This document shows positions 8,040 to 16,424 of a stretch of DNA of 64,000 nt, piece by piece. The translations under genes were made by a program, and so were the position numbers. This DNA comes from Myxococcota bacterium. Its GTDB lineage: Bacteria; Myxococcota; UBA727; JABDBI01. Each line of letters begins with the position of its first letter. Positions within the stretch are counted from its first letter, which is position 1. The notes under the pieces are model-generated. The model was not told the origin of the DNA and made no database searches. It was given only the letters and a program-made list of their open reading frames with translations. The DNA lies in assembly GCA_040387835.1 (NCBI GenBank), contig JAZKCZ010000002.1, forward strand, positions 645,818 to 709,817, in the 5' to 3' direction.

Positions 8040-10028
8040 CTAGATCAAGGTAATCAAGTCAGCTGACAATACTGCGCTGCCTGTGAAGCCAAGCAATACG
8101 AAGTTTTCGATAGCGCCTGCTGCAGTCGTTCCGTTACTATCAAACTCAACCAGGGTATCTGGACCAGTCAAGCTAACAGTAAAGACACCTGTAGAGGTAT
8201 TATAAGTTCCTCGAACAAGAGCGATAGAGTCGGTTGTACCTGCTGCGGAAAGAAGTGCAGTACTGATCGCTGTTGCTCCCGTAATCGTACCGGCAGCGTA
8301 AATAGCAATCTTATCACCAGCAATCATGCCTGTGTACACATCTGTAGCAGTCAAAACGGTCACACCGGATGTAACTGCACCTGAAAACGACTGAGATGCA
8401 GCTGTATAAGCAATAGTGTCAGCGCCAGTACCAACAGTCACGGTATCGCCGCCTGCCAATCCTGTCACAGTATCGTTACCGACACCTGTGGTGATGATAT
8501 CAGCGGAAGTCGAGCCTGAGGTAGTGAAGTTCCCTGTCAAAGCGGAACCATTGATGATTGCACCAGCTGCTGGAGAACCCAACGTTGTCGATGGAGCATT
8601 GCCTGACAAAGTAAAGGTCGTGTTAGCACTGCTTGTCAAAGCGGTCGCACCGATGGTGTTTGCAGCAACGCCGTTTGAAGCAATATTAACGTTTGTCAAA
8701 CCTGTAACAACCAACGTTGGGATTGCGTGAGTGGAGGCATCTGTAGTAGCACCCAAGTTAACAGCAACATCAGTAACGCCTAAAGCGCCAGCCAAAGTTA
8801 GAGAGGTAGCTGAGAATGCAGCAGTAGCGCCTACGCCAACGTCAACCACGCTTCCTGTTGGTAGACCTGTTATAGACTGAGTCAAAGCTGTAGTATCAAC
8901 TGCGAAGTGTTTGATACCAGAGGTTACCGAACCGGCAGTCAACGTAACTGCTGCGTTCAAGCTAAGGACTTCAAAACCAAGTGCAGCATTGATTTTAGCA
9001 AATTCAGCTGCCGAAACAGTGGTATCTGCGAGGCTCAACTTATCAAGAGCGCCTGCACCACCATTAAGTTGCGAACCAGCAATAATATTAGCTAGACCAT
9101 CGTTCACCAAGGCAAGGGTATCGTTTCCTGAACCACCTGTGAAAGTAAACGCAGCTTTAGGAGCAGCTGCTAAAGTAGCCTTCACACCGCCAGTGCTTGC
9201 GCTTGCGTCAATGCTATTTAGAGCACCTGCATCGGTAGCCGATAAAGTGTAAGCCAACGATTGAGCACCGGAGACCTTATGAGACAAAACGCTTGCCGGA
9301 CCTGTAAATGTTCCTACTTTATTGGCTGCAGTATTTGAATTGATATTCAAAGTAGTGGCAGCGGCACCTGTAACGTCAAAGTTGGCCGGTGCAGCGACAT
9401 TAGTTTGATAGCCGTTAAAGGTAAGATTCAGCGCGGTAGCAACCGGAGAAGCAGCCCACACAACAGCGCCTGCAGCTGTTGCAGAAGTCGAGCTTGCAAC
9501 GCTTAGACCCTGGTCTGCGCCTGTGGTAATGGTTATACCGGCGGTTCCTACATTATCAAATGAGTAAAGTTCAACGCCGTTGTTTGCCTTGCTGTAAAGA
9601 CTCGATAAATCGATTGAACCCGTCAAAGCAGTTACGAACCGAACCTGTTCAACGCTTTTGACAGTTGCAGTCGCAGATGGCATGTTTGCCAAGCCAGCAG
9701 TAGCTACTACGCCGTGAACATTAAACACATCGTATCCGGCATTGCCATAAATACTATCGCCCGACTGCATGGTTTGAAACGCAGCATTTCCATTGTCACC
9801 AGTAAATACATCGTTGCCATCACTCCCCTGTAACGAATCGATACTTGTGGTCAACGATTCGATCTTTCCCGTTACAGTTGGCGTCGTTGGTGTCGTCGGA
9901 GTCGTCGGTGCGTTCGGGTCAACCGATGCGCCGCCGCCTGTCGTTGTTGAATCTCCACAGGAGATTGCCCCCACAAAGAGGGCTGTCAAAGCCACTACGG
10001 TCAGCGGCCTTTTCCTTAAAATCGTCAT
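8040..10028 (-). CDS. RTX-repeat lipoprotein 3
   Basis: A 662-residue member of the same family, more diverged than the other two. It starts MTILRKRPL, has a hydrophobic run and a lipobox-like GAISC at about residue 23, then a Thr-Pro linker. RTX-like motifs include QGSDGNDVFTGDNG near residue 65, GGSGNDTLAL near 300 and GVGNDTVTGLAGGDTVTVG near 510. The C-terminus ends SADLITLI. The start is set at 10028, not the upstream ATG at 10040, because GGAGG lies 5 nt before it and overlaps the upstream ATG. It ends at a clear terminator. The role is unknown; a surface or S-layer-like coat is a reasonable guess. Confidence 0.82.
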   Translation of the reverse strand: MTILRKRPLTVVALTALFVGAISCGDSTTTGGGASVDPNAPTTPTTPTTPTVTGKIESLTTSIDSLQGSDGNDVFTGDNGNAAFQTMQSGDSIYGNAGYDVFNVHGVVATAGLANMPSATATVKSVEQVRFVTALTGSIDLSSLYSKANNGVELYSFDNVGTAGITITTGADQGLSVASSTSATAAGAVVWAASPVATALNLTFNGYQTNVAAPANFDVTGAAATTLNINSNTAANKVGTFTGPASVLSHKVSGAQSLAYTLSATDAGALNSIDASASTGGVKATLAAAPKAAFTFTGGSGNDTLALVNDGLANIIAGSQLNGGAGALDKLSLADTTVSAAEFAKINAALGFEVLSLNAAVTLTAGSVTSGIKHFAVDTTALTQSITGLPTGSVVDVGVGATAAFSATSLTLAGALGVTDVAVNLGATTDASTHAIPTLVVTGLTNVNIASNGVAANTIGATALTSSANTTFTLSGNAPSTTLGSPAAGAIINGSALTGNFTTSGSTSADIITTGVGNDTVTGLAGGDTVTVGTGADTIAYTAASQSFSGAVTSGVTVLTATDVYTGMIAGDKIAIYAAGTITGATAISTALLSAAGTTDSIALVRGTYNTSTGVFTVSLTGPDTLVEFDSNGTTAAGAIENFVLLGFTGSAVLSADLITLI

Positions 10029-10040
10029 TATAGCCTCCAT

Positions 10041-10089
10041 ATGAGGGGGAAATCCCCTCTTATTCTCATTGAAAGTAACTTAGGGTCAA
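10041..10089 (-). promoter_or_regulatory. Candidate promoter and leader hairpin of RTX lipoprotein 3
   Basis: TTGACC (10084-10089), 16 nt, GAGAAT (10062-10067) on the minus strand. Between the -10 box and the Shine-Dalgarno, GAGGGG pairs with CCCCTC to form a hairpin directly upstream of GGAGG. This could affect translation or mRNA stability. Motif reading only. Confidence 0.4.
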
Positions 10090-10185
10090 ATCCACATTCA
10101 AGCAGGCGGCTTCTTTTTTTTATTAAGATTGAAAAAAAATATCGAAGAAGCTAGCAAAATAGCGGGTTTAGGTCTGAAAAATAAA

Positions 10186-10896
10186 TTAGATATCTGCCAA
10201 TAAGCCCGACGCCGCTTCCAGTTTAAATGGCTTGGGAAGGAAATCTACCGCACCTAAAGCCTTGGCATCTTCTCGAGAGGTGATATCGCTAAAGCCGCTC
10301 ATCAAGATAACTGGCGTATGAATGCCCTCGGCTTGGAGTTTTTTGAGGGCTAAGATGCCGTCGAGATCGGGCATGCGGATGTCCATTAGAATACCATCAA
10401 ACTCGTTTTTGCGGGCCATCTCGACCGCTTCCTGACCGTTTCTGGCTTCTTTCACATCGAAACCTTTTTGATGTAGGTAATCAGCCAACAATTCTCTTAG
10501 GAAATCTTGATCATCGACGACTAAAATACGGGTCGCTTTTTTACCGCCAAGACTTTTTAAACCCTCAAAGATGGAATGCAGCGAAAAAGGCTTTTTGAAA
10601 AACTGAAAGCCGGTGTTCGCGTTCTCTTGTTCAATCGCGTCAGAAGGCTGAGCACTCATTAAGATGAAGCGGGAATTGGGCGACTTCGCTTTGAGTTGGT
10701 TGATCAGTGAAATTCCGTCAATATCAGGCGTGGTGAGATCTAAAATAAAAGCGTCAAATTTGTTAGTAGCTGCAAGTTGCAAACACTCGCTACCAGTTGA
10801 TGCCACAGTCACATCGAGGCCTTTTTTTGATAAAAACTGAGACAACACTTGGCGAATTAATTCCTGCCCATCACAAATTAGTACCTTTTTTCCCAT
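10186..10896 (-). CDS. Tandem two-receiver response regulator without output domain
   Basis: The 236 residues are two complete CheY-like receiver domains (about 3-115 and 121-236) and nothing else, so it likely relays or buffers phosphate. The second domain is canonical: VVDDQDF acidic pair, phospho-acceptor Asp in ILMDIRMPDLDG, Ser in ILMSG and KPF near the end. The first has FILDLTTPDIDG and KKPF but only one acid in its pocket (LICDGQE), so phosphorylation may be weaker. No histidine kinase lies beside it. Its neighbours are the RTX lipoprotein genes downstream and acpP divergently, with no evidence of a functional link. Confidence 0.88.
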   Translation of the reverse strand: MGKKVLICDGQELIRQVLSQFLSKKGLDVTVASTGSECLQLAATNKFDAFILDLTTPDIDGISLINQLKAKSPNSRFILMSAQPSDAIEQENANTGFQFFKKPFSLHSIFEGLKSLGGKKATRILVVDDQDFLRELLADYLHQKGFDVKEARNGQEAVEMARKNEFDGILMDIRMPDLDGILALKKLQAEGIHTPVILMSGFSDITSREDAKALGAVDFLPKPFKLEAASGLLADI

Positions 10897-10997
10897 CTTT
10901 TTGCCCTCTTAATTAACAATATAAATGATCAAAAGCCAAAATTGCCAGGCATTTTGATCTTTCTTATGCTATTGACGGGTTTTTGAGGAGAAACCAC

Positions 10998-11228
10998 ATG
11001 GATATCGAACCCCGCATTAAAGCGATTATTGCAGACCAACTCGGCGTATCGGAAGAAGAAGTACGTTCTGAGGCTCGCTTTATCGAAGATTTAGGCGCCG
11101 ATTCGCTGGATATTGTTGAACTCATCATGGCCATGGAAGAAGAGTTTGAAATTGAGATCCCAGATGAAGAGGCTGAAAAAATCTTGACGGTCGGAGATAC
11201 CATCGAGTACGTCAAAGCGCATCAATAG
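10998..11228 (+). CDS. acpP: Acyl carrier protein
   Basis: 76 acidic residues with the phosphopantetheine attachment motif [10 protein letters not shown] (Ser about 37), typical of the fatty-acid ACP. ATG at 10998 is preceded by GAGGAG (10985-10990), which sets the start. It is not followed by fabF or preceded by fabG, as would be usual. Instead a C45-type hydrolase gene begins 2 nt after its stop. A phosphopantetheinyl transferase that could activate it is encoded at 23429-24052. Confidence 0.93.
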   Translation: MDIEPRIKAIIADQLGVSEEEVRSEARFIEDLGADSLDIVELIMAMEEEFEIEIPDEEAEKILTVGDTIEYVKAHQ

Positions 11229-11230
11229 GC

Positions 11231-12193
11231 ATGAAAGCGTACGCATTTCAAAATACTTCTGCCAGAGAGATAGGGCTTGAACATGGAGAAGTGTTCAGGG
11301 ATTCCGTCCGCGCCATGGCCAGTATCCGCATGGATTTGGTTTTAGGGGAGCCTGCATTTGGCTCCAAAGAACAAGTTCTAGACCTAGCGACGCAGCATCT
11401 TCCTATTTTAGAAGCCTATGATTTAGACCTCTATCATGAGCTCCTAGGCATCGCAGACGGCGCCGGGGTTACGCCTGAAGAAATCGTCGTTTTAAACCAT
11501 TATACAGACCTTAGAGACATCGGCGGATGCACGATGGTTTTTGTGCCATCTCCAACTGGTAATTTATTAGGCCAGACCTGGGACATAGACGCTTCTGCGC
11601 TGCCGCATACGCTGCTGCTTCAGTTCAAAGATGCCTTGGTATTATCCGTGGCCGGGTGTCTCGGCTTAACTGGCTTTAACTCACAAGGCGTGGGCATTTG
11701 CATCAATAATCTGAGCAGCTTGGATGCTCGCGTGGGCTTGGTATGGCCAGCATTGGTGAGACGGGTGCTGCGCGCGCGATCCGCCAAAGAAGGCAGCGAT
11801 TTGGTGATGAATGCACCGCTGGGCTCTGGGCATCACTATGCCGTGGGCGATAAGAGCGATTTCTTTGGCATCGAAACCAGTGGAACTCGCAAAAAACTGG
11901 TGCAACACGGCACAGATAAGCCCCATTTTCATACGAACCACTGTTTAGACCAGGAAATCGCTGAAGTTTCGACGGTTAGAACAGGCTCAACCACCTACCA
12001 TCGTTACAACACCACCGAAACAGGCTTGAGCCAGCAAGTGCCTCAAGATCTTAAAGGGCTTTGGAAAGCACTTGCAGCCGTCTCCATGGAGCCTGGAGAC
12101 AATGCGGTGGCCACTTGCGGCGCAATGGCCATGAATCTCACTACGGGCGAGTGGCATGCATGCCAGGGGCCTGCACGCGCTGAAGACATCTAA
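11231..12193 (+). CDS. C45-family (acyl-CoA:6-APA acyltransferase-like) Ntn hydrolase
   Basis: This 320-residue protein matches the C45 peptidase / carcinine hydrolase / penicillin acyltransferase family. These enzymes self-cleave to expose an N-terminal cysteine nucleophile. The likely nucleophile is Cys100 in DIGGCTMV, with upstream GIADGAGVTPEEIVVLN and downstream GQTWDID and GLTGFNSQGVGICINNL, as in the family. Autoproteolysis would give an alpha chain of about 99 residues. Substrates in this family are amides of amino acids or acyl chains; none can be assigned here. Tight coupling to acpP (2-nt gap) hints at an acyl substrate, but that is inference. Its 3' end overlaps folA by 53 nt convergently. 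Confidence 0.82.
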   Translation: MKAYAFQNTSAREIGLEHGEVFRDSVRAMASIRMDLVLGEPAFGSKEQVLDLATQHLPILEAYDLDLYHELLGIADGAGVTPEEIVVLNHYTDLRDIGGCTMVFVPSPTGNLLGQTWDIDASALPHTLLLQFKDALVLSVAGCLGLTGFNSQGVGICINNLSSLDARVGLVWPALVRRVLRARSAKEGSDLVMNAPLGSGHHYAVGDKSDFFGIETSGTRKKLVQHGTDKPHFHTNHCLDQEIAEVSTVRTGSTTYHRYNTTETGLSQQVPQDLKGLWKALAAVSMEPGDNAVATCGAMAMNLTTGEWHACQGPARAEDI

Positions 12194-12608
12194 CGCGAAA
12201 CTCTTCGAAATCATCTTCCTGGGTTAGCTCCCACTCGGATGGTTCATAAGCGGGGAAGTAGACATCCCCTGGATAGTCCTTCTTAATGATCGACAAAATC
12301 ATATGGGAGGCCAATGGCAGGCACTGCGCATAGATTTCAGAACCGCCTGCAATGATAACTTCAGGTGCATCGGATTTTTGTTCGAGTGCTTCTTGCAAAC
12401 TTAAGCCATGCCTAGAAACGACAATCATTTCCCGGCCAGGCAGCGTTTTGCCACCAAGGGATTCGAAAGTTTTGCGCCCCATGATCATAGGCTTGCCCAT
12501 GGTAACGCGCTTAAAATGCGCAAACTCAGCCGAAATGTGCCACGGCATTTGACCAGCGCGACCAATCACACCCGTTTGTGTCATGGCTGCTACGAGCACT
12601 AATTTCAT
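12141..12608 (-). CDS. folA: Dihydrofolate reductase
   Basis: 155 residues, a normal DHFR length. It reduces dihydrofolate to tetrahydrofolate with NADPH. Recognisable pieces are [19 protein letters not shown] (substrate and Met20-loop region; Glu in the position of the catalytic acid), [10 protein letters not shown] and [14 protein letters not shown]. It overlaps thyA by 4 nt, forming the common thyA-folA pair whose products are metabolically coupled. The last 17 residues ([12 protein letters not shown] end) are unlike DHFR and are encoded in the overlap with the convergent C45 gene. Confidence 0.93.
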   Translation of the reverse strand: MKLVLVAAMTQTGVIGRAGQMPWHISAEFAHFKRVTMGKPMIMGRKTFESLGGKTLPGREMIVVSRHGLSLQEALEQKSDAPEVIIAGGSEIYAQCLPLASHMILSIIKKDYPGDVYFPAYEPSEWELTQEDDFEEFRVRCLQRVQAPGMHATRP

Positions 12609-13384
12609 ATAGCCACCGGTGCGCTAAGTCTCGGGTGATGCTGGTAGTCTTCGATTTGAATATCTTCGAATTTAAAATCGAATAGGCTTTTTATCTGCGG
12701 ATTGAGTTTCAGTGTAGGGAGCGGATAAGGCTCACGGCCCAGCTGGATTGCTACCTGCTCCATGTGATTGGAGTAAATATGTGCATCGCCAAAGGTGTGG
12801 ATAAAATCTCCCACTTTCAAATCGCACACTTGTGCCACCATGTGGGTTAAGAGCGCATACGACGCAATATTAAACGGCACACCCAAAAAGGCGTCCGCGC
12901 TGCGCTGATAGAGCTCGCAAGACAGCTTGCCCTCGGCCACATAAAACTGAAATAGCGCATGACACGGCGCTAACGCCATCCGAGGAACATCCGCAGGGTT
13001 CCAAGCGGAGACGACCAGTCTTCTCGAGTCTGGGTTTCTTCGAATTTCATCGACTATCCAGCTGATTTGATCGACACCGCCAAAATCTCGCCATTGCTTG
13101 CCGTAGACGGGGCCCAGATCACCGTTTGCATCCGCCCATTCGTCCCAAATTTTGACGCCATTTTCTTTCAGGTAGCCAATATTGGTGTCGCCTTTTAAAA
13201 ACCACAGCAGCTCATGGATAATCGAGCGTGTATGGCACTGTTTGGTCGTTACCAGAGGAAATCCCTTATTTAAGTCAAAGCGCATTTGGTAGCCAAAAAC
13301 ACTCATTGTACCTGTATTGGTGCGATCTGCTTTTTGCACACCATGATTTAATATGTGTTTTAGGAAATCCAAATAAACTTGCAT
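12605..13384 (-). CDS. thyA: Thymidylate synthase ThyA
   Basis: About 259 residues, like the 264-residue E. coli enzyme. It methylates dUMP using methylene-THF, giving dihydrofolate for FolA. The active-site Cys is in [12 protein letters not shown]. Also visible are [29 protein letters not shown] and [19 protein letters not shown]. The ATG at 13384 is chosen because [12 protein letters not shown] aligns with the family start; the frame extends to a TTG at 13420 without support. The gene is divergent from a small ORF starting 16 nt away. Confidence 0.95.
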   Translation of the reverse strand: MQVYLDFLKHILNHGVQKADRTNTGTMSVFGYQMRFDLNKGFPLVTTKQCHTRSIIHELLWFLKGDTNIGYLKENGVKIWDEWADANGDLGPVYGKQWRDFGGVDQISWIVDEIRRNPDSRRLVVSAWNPADVPRMALAPCHALFQFYVAEGKLSCELYQRSADAFLGVPFNIASYALLTHMVAQVCDLKVGDFIHTFGDAHIYSNHMEQVAIQLGREPYPLPTLKLNPQIKSLFDFKFEDIQIEDYQHHPRLSAPVAI

Positions 13385-13399
13385 GGGTTTTGTATAGGC

Positions 13400-13615
13400 A
13401 TGAAACTGATTCACATTCAAACCCAGCAGGATCTATTTAGTGATCCGACTTTTCAAAAAACGATGTCTGAACTGGGGATTATCATTCCCACGGCCCTCCA
13501 AAAGAATTTTAACGGCAAAACGCGTGTCTATCTAGATGACCCGGAATTCCTAAAAGCTTTCAAACAGTTCTATTTTGAACACGAAATGAATCCAAATCTC
13601 TACGAATGGCGCTAA
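13400..13615 (+). CDS. Small hypothetical protein
   Basis: 71 residues starting [13 protein letters not shown] at the ATG at 13400. No known domain recognised. It is mixed in charge with a Phe/Tyr-rich C-terminal helix ([19 protein letters not shown]). It starts almost back-to-back with thyA and ends 7 nt before the kinase-like gene, so the two may be co-transcribed. Coding status rests on the uninterrupted frame and position only. Confidence 0.5.
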   Translation: MKLIHIQTQQDLFSDPTFQKTMSELGIIIPTALQKNFNGKTRVYLDDPEFLKAFKQFYFEHEMNPNLYEWR

Positions 13616-13622
13616 AAGCAGC

Positions 13623-14786
13623 ATGCCAGGATTATGTAACGTCAGATGGATACCCGCTCACGCCTTTCCACCACCTTTGCCTAAGCCTGCCATGGTTGAT
13701 GCAGCGACCGAGCCGGTAGATATGCAGCCCACAGCTGCCGCCCGAGCCGTGGTCGTTCACCCACCAGCCCCGCCTCAGGTACACGACCTTGCCTCCCGCA
13801 TAACAGCTGGTCTCGCCATTCATGCACCTGCGCCAACGAAACATGGCGTCAACGGTTCTTTTTTTATTCGGGATAAACACGGGCATAGATGCGCCATCTT
13901 CAAGCCCATGAACATGGAAGCGGGCATGCCGAAAAACCATCGTTTAGGACCCGGTGAAAATGTTCAGTTCAGAGAGAGCATTTTGCCAGGCCAAGGGGCT
14001 GGCAACGAAGTATTGGCTTATAGACTAGACAGGCATGCTTTCGAAGGCCGCTACGGCCTACCTAAAACAATTTTGATCAAACTGTCCCACCCAGCCTTTG
14101 AGGGCGAGGAGCTCGGATCCGCTCAAGTCTTTTTGTCTAATGCTAAGCCCTTATCTGACTTAACCCAGGCAGAGCGTGAAGATATCCCCATGAAGGAATG
14201 GCAAAAACTGAACTTTCGCCTCATCTCCGGGAGTACTGACGCACATTTCGGAAATATTCTGTATTCAACCGATGATAAAAAGCTCTACTTAATCGATAGC
14301 GGCGATGACTTTGTAGGGGAGAAGGGCCAGTGCCAATACTATAGCCCTTGGGCCATGATGCCAAAATCGAATCAACTAATGACGCAAGATGAATATGAAT
14401 TTTTAAGCGGACTAAACGTGGCAGAAGCGATGAATGTCTTTGCAAAAGCCGCCCGGGCAAATGAAGAACAGTGCCCGACCTTAAAAGTGTCTGACGATAA
14501 ATACTTAACGCAAATCTTGCGGCTTAAATTGGCCAAAGTAGCAGGCCAGATGAAACTAACCCAGGCCGAATGGTTCGATATTATGACCAGGCATCGCGAC
14601 CGCTATAATATGCCCGTGGCGTCCAACATGGAGGAAGTATACCGCCACCATATCCGTAATTGCATCGGCGATGGTGAGACTTGGCAAAAATCCACGGAAA
14701 GAGTTAACTGGCGTCATATCGAACAGGAATTCAAGGCGCTGGCGCAGCAAAGGATTAATCGAAGGCGGATGGCGATATTTAGGTGA
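13623..14786 (+). CDS. PI3/PI4-kinase-like protein
   Basis: 387 residues. A Pro/Ala-rich N-terminal region (about 1-60) precedes a kinase-like core of the phosphatidylinositol 3/4-kinase superfamily. Visible are GSFFIRDKHGHRCAIFKP with the putative ATP-binding Lys in FKP (about 94), GAGNEVLAYRLD (helix Glu), then the catalytic-loop-like STDAHFGNIL near 205 and metal-binding LIDSGDDF near 226. In type II PI4-kinases and related bacterial kinases these correspond to the FKP, D-x-H-x-x-N and D-x-G motifs. Substrate could be lipid or protein; not decidable. The start is uncertain (ATG at 13623 or 13692). It lies directly before a mobile element. Confidence 0.65.
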   Translation: MPGLCNVRWIPAHAFPPPLPKPAMVDAATEPVDMQPTAAARAVVVHPPAPPQVHDLASRITAGLAIHAPAPTKHGVNGSFFIRDKHGHRCAIFKPMNMEAGMPKNHRLGPGENVQFRESILPGQGAGNEVLAYRLDRHAFEGRYGLPKTILIKLSHPAFEGEELGSAQVFLSNAKPLSDLTQAEREDIPMKEWQKLNFRLISGSTDAHFGNILYSTDDKKLYLIDSGDDFVGEKGQCQYYSPWAMMPKSNQLMTQDEYEFLSGLNVAEAMNVFAKAARANEEQCPTLKVSDDKYLTQILRLKLAKVAGQMKLTQAEWFDIMTRHRDRYNMPVASNMEEVYRHHIRNCIGDGETWQKSTERVNWRHIEQEFKALAQQRINRRRMAIFR

Positions 14787-14815
14787 TGCTCTGTCAGAAC
14801 GATATCTGGCGTTGC

Positions 14816-15028
14816 GATTTCCTGCGGACGTTGCCTTGGACCTACGCCGCCCGTTGGGCTGGCTATGGTCCAAGCTGCTGGCACTTATCGATGCCGTTGG
14901 CATCTCCTCGATCTCGTTTTGACATCTGCAAGATGTCTAAGTGCCAGTAGCCTGGGTTGAACGAGCGCAGCGAGTGAGGCCCAGGTCGATAGGTGGACAC
15001 CCGCCTCCCATAGAGCTCTGTAGGAGCG
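14816..15028 (+). repeat. Left copy of the ~210-bp structured inverted repeat
   Basis: Matches the reverse complement of 15523-15733 at most positions. It contains nested stems: TTGGACC (14836-14842)/GGTCCAA around a CGCC-rich hairpin; CTGGCACTTA/TAAGTGCCAG enclosing GATGCC/GGCATC and GACATCT/AGATGTC; then CCTGGG/CCCAGG. The multi-branched fold is preserved in the other copy. Confidence 0.8.
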
Positions 15029-15033
15029 ACCGT

Positions 15034-15486
15034 TCAGTCGAGTAAATATTGCTCCTGATATGGCACATTAGACATTGTTAAAAATTTGATAAGTTCGTTC
15101 TTAAAGGTTTGTTTCCGATGATGGATTTCCTGATTTCGAATATATTGGCGCACGTGTTCGATTTGGGATTCGCTAACAGAAAAAACACCGTAACCGGTTT
15201 GCCAGGCAAAATGTCTCAGGCCTATATCTTTAGTCTTTAACCACCGTGATGTTGAGGTTTTCAACATAGAGATGAATTCGGATAGTGCGACCGTGCGCGG
15301 CAATGTTAAAAGAATATGGATATGGTCACTCACACCGCCAACTTCATATACATGCGAGCCGTTATTTTTAGCGACGGCCGTTAAATATTGATAGCAATCT
15401 GATCTCAATTCCGGCACCAACCAGGGGTTCCGGCATTTCGTGCTAAATACGACGTGCAATTTTACAGATGCGAGAGATTGGGACAT
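15034..15486 (-). CDS. REP-associated / IS200-type Y1 transposase
   Basis: 150 residues of the HUH single-strand transposase family (Transposase_17). Visible are FSTKCRNPWL, the metal-binding HIH in GGVSDHIHILL, and the likely nucleophilic tyrosine in HVRQYIRNQEIHH. Length and the HFAWQTGYGVFSVS segment fit the RAYT/TnpA-REP branch. It is the only transposase gene seen in the window and appears intact. It is flanked by the long inverted repeats described separately. Confidence 0.9.
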   Translation of the reverse strand: MSQSLASVKLHVVFSTKCRNPWLVPELRSDCYQYLTAVAKNNGSHVYEVGGVSDHIHILLTLPRTVALSEFISMLKTSTSRWLKTKDIGLRHFAWQTGYGVFSVSESQIEHVRQYIRNQEIHHRKQTFKNELIKFLTMSNVPYQEQYLLD

Positions 15487-15522
15487 TCCGATACATATTA
15501 TTGTAGATGGTCATTTGGCTAT

Positions 15523-15733
15523 CGCTCTTACAGAGCTCTATGGGAGGGGGGGGCCATCTATCTACCTAGGCCTCACTCGCTCCGCTCGTTCAACCCAGGC
15601 TACTGGCACTGAGACATCTTACAGATGTCAAACAAGATCTAGAAGATGCCAACGACATCGACAAGTGCCAGCAGCTTGGACCATAGCCAGCCCAACGGGC
15701 GGCGTAGGTCCAAGACAACGTCCGCAGGAGATC
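15523..15733 (-). repeat. Right copy of the ~210-bp structured inverted repeat
   Basis: Inverted copy of 14816-15028 with scattered substitutions. Several leave the stems intact, for example GACATCT/AGATGTC remains and the loop changes. It ends about 35 nt before the trmD stop codon. Confidence 0.8.
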
Positions 15734-15767
15734 GTTCGGTCCAAGGTACAAAAAGGTACGAAGGGTA

Positions 15768-16424
15768 CTACTTTTTAACGGTCCTTTGCTGCCTTTCCAA
15801 CAATCTCGCTGCTTCAATCTTCTGATGATTGCCACTTAGTAAAACCTCGGGAACCGTATGGCCTTCAAAATCTACCGGTCTGGTGTACTGGCGGTGCTCA
15901 ACCAACCCGTCCGCATGGCTTTCCATATCTAGCGACTCAGGGTTTCCAAGAACGCCAGGGACATATCTAGTTATCGCATCCAGCATCACCAACGCAGGCA
16001 ACTCGCCGCCGGTTAGGATATATTCGCCGATGGAGAACGATTCATCGACATAGTGTTCGATTCTTGCATCAATGCCTTCATATCTGCCGCAGACGAAGAT
16101 GAGATGCTCGTAAGCTGCCAGACGTTTGGCATCTGCTTGCGTGAAAGGCTTTGCGGCTGCGTCAGATAATATAACACATGTTTTGAGGTCTGGCTTTTGA
16201 GCGCCGCGTAAGGCCGCTACGACCACGTCAACCTTCATAACTTGGCCGGGGCCGCCGCCGTAAGGGGTGTCGTCGACAGTTTTGTGTTTGTTGGTCGCGA
16301 AATCTCGGATTTGGATTTCGTTGATTTTGAGTTGGCCGGCTGTAACCGCACGGCCCAAGATCGATGCGCTAACGATAGAACGCGTGCTTTCAGGAAACAG
16401 CGAAACGAAACTGGCTTCGATCAC
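15768..16424 (-). CDS. trmD: tRNA (guanine37-N1)-methyltransferase TrmD
   Basis: 218 residues, a little short of the usual 230-255 with the difference at the C-terminus. SPOUT knotted methyltransferase that modifies G37. Diagnostic segments are ASFVSLFPE at the start, DDTPYGGGPGQVMK, the knot with CGRYEGIDARI and IGEYILTGGELPALVM, and the C-terminal GHTVPEVLLSGNH. It overlaps rimM by 4 nt. The rplS gene that normally follows in this operon is absent; the transposase element lies there instead. Confidence 0.95.
   Translation of the reverse strand: MIEASFVSLFPESTRSIVSASILGRAVTAGQLKINEIQIRDFATNKHKTVDDTPYGGGPGQVMKVDVVVAALRGAQKPDLKTCVILSDAAAKPFTQADAKRLAAYEHLIFVCGRYEGIDARIEHYVDESFSIGEYILTGGELPALVMLDAITRYVPGVLGNPESLDMESHADGLVEHRQYTRPVDFEGHTVPEVLLSGNHQKIEAARLLERQQRTVKK

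Larger units (their letters stand above)
14816..15733 (-). mobile_element. Y1-transposase element with long inverted repeats (REPtron-like)
   Basis: A transposase gene (15034-15486) sits between two inverted copies of a sequence of about 210 bp (14816-15028 and 15523-15733). The whole unit is about 918 bp between the kinase-like gene and trmD. IS200/IS605 elements normally carry only short subterminal hairpins, and RAYT genes are normally flanked by REPs of 20-40 nt. The arrangement is therefore compatible with a REPtron built from an unusually large repeat. Ends are defined by where the two copies stop matching. Confidence 0.7.
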
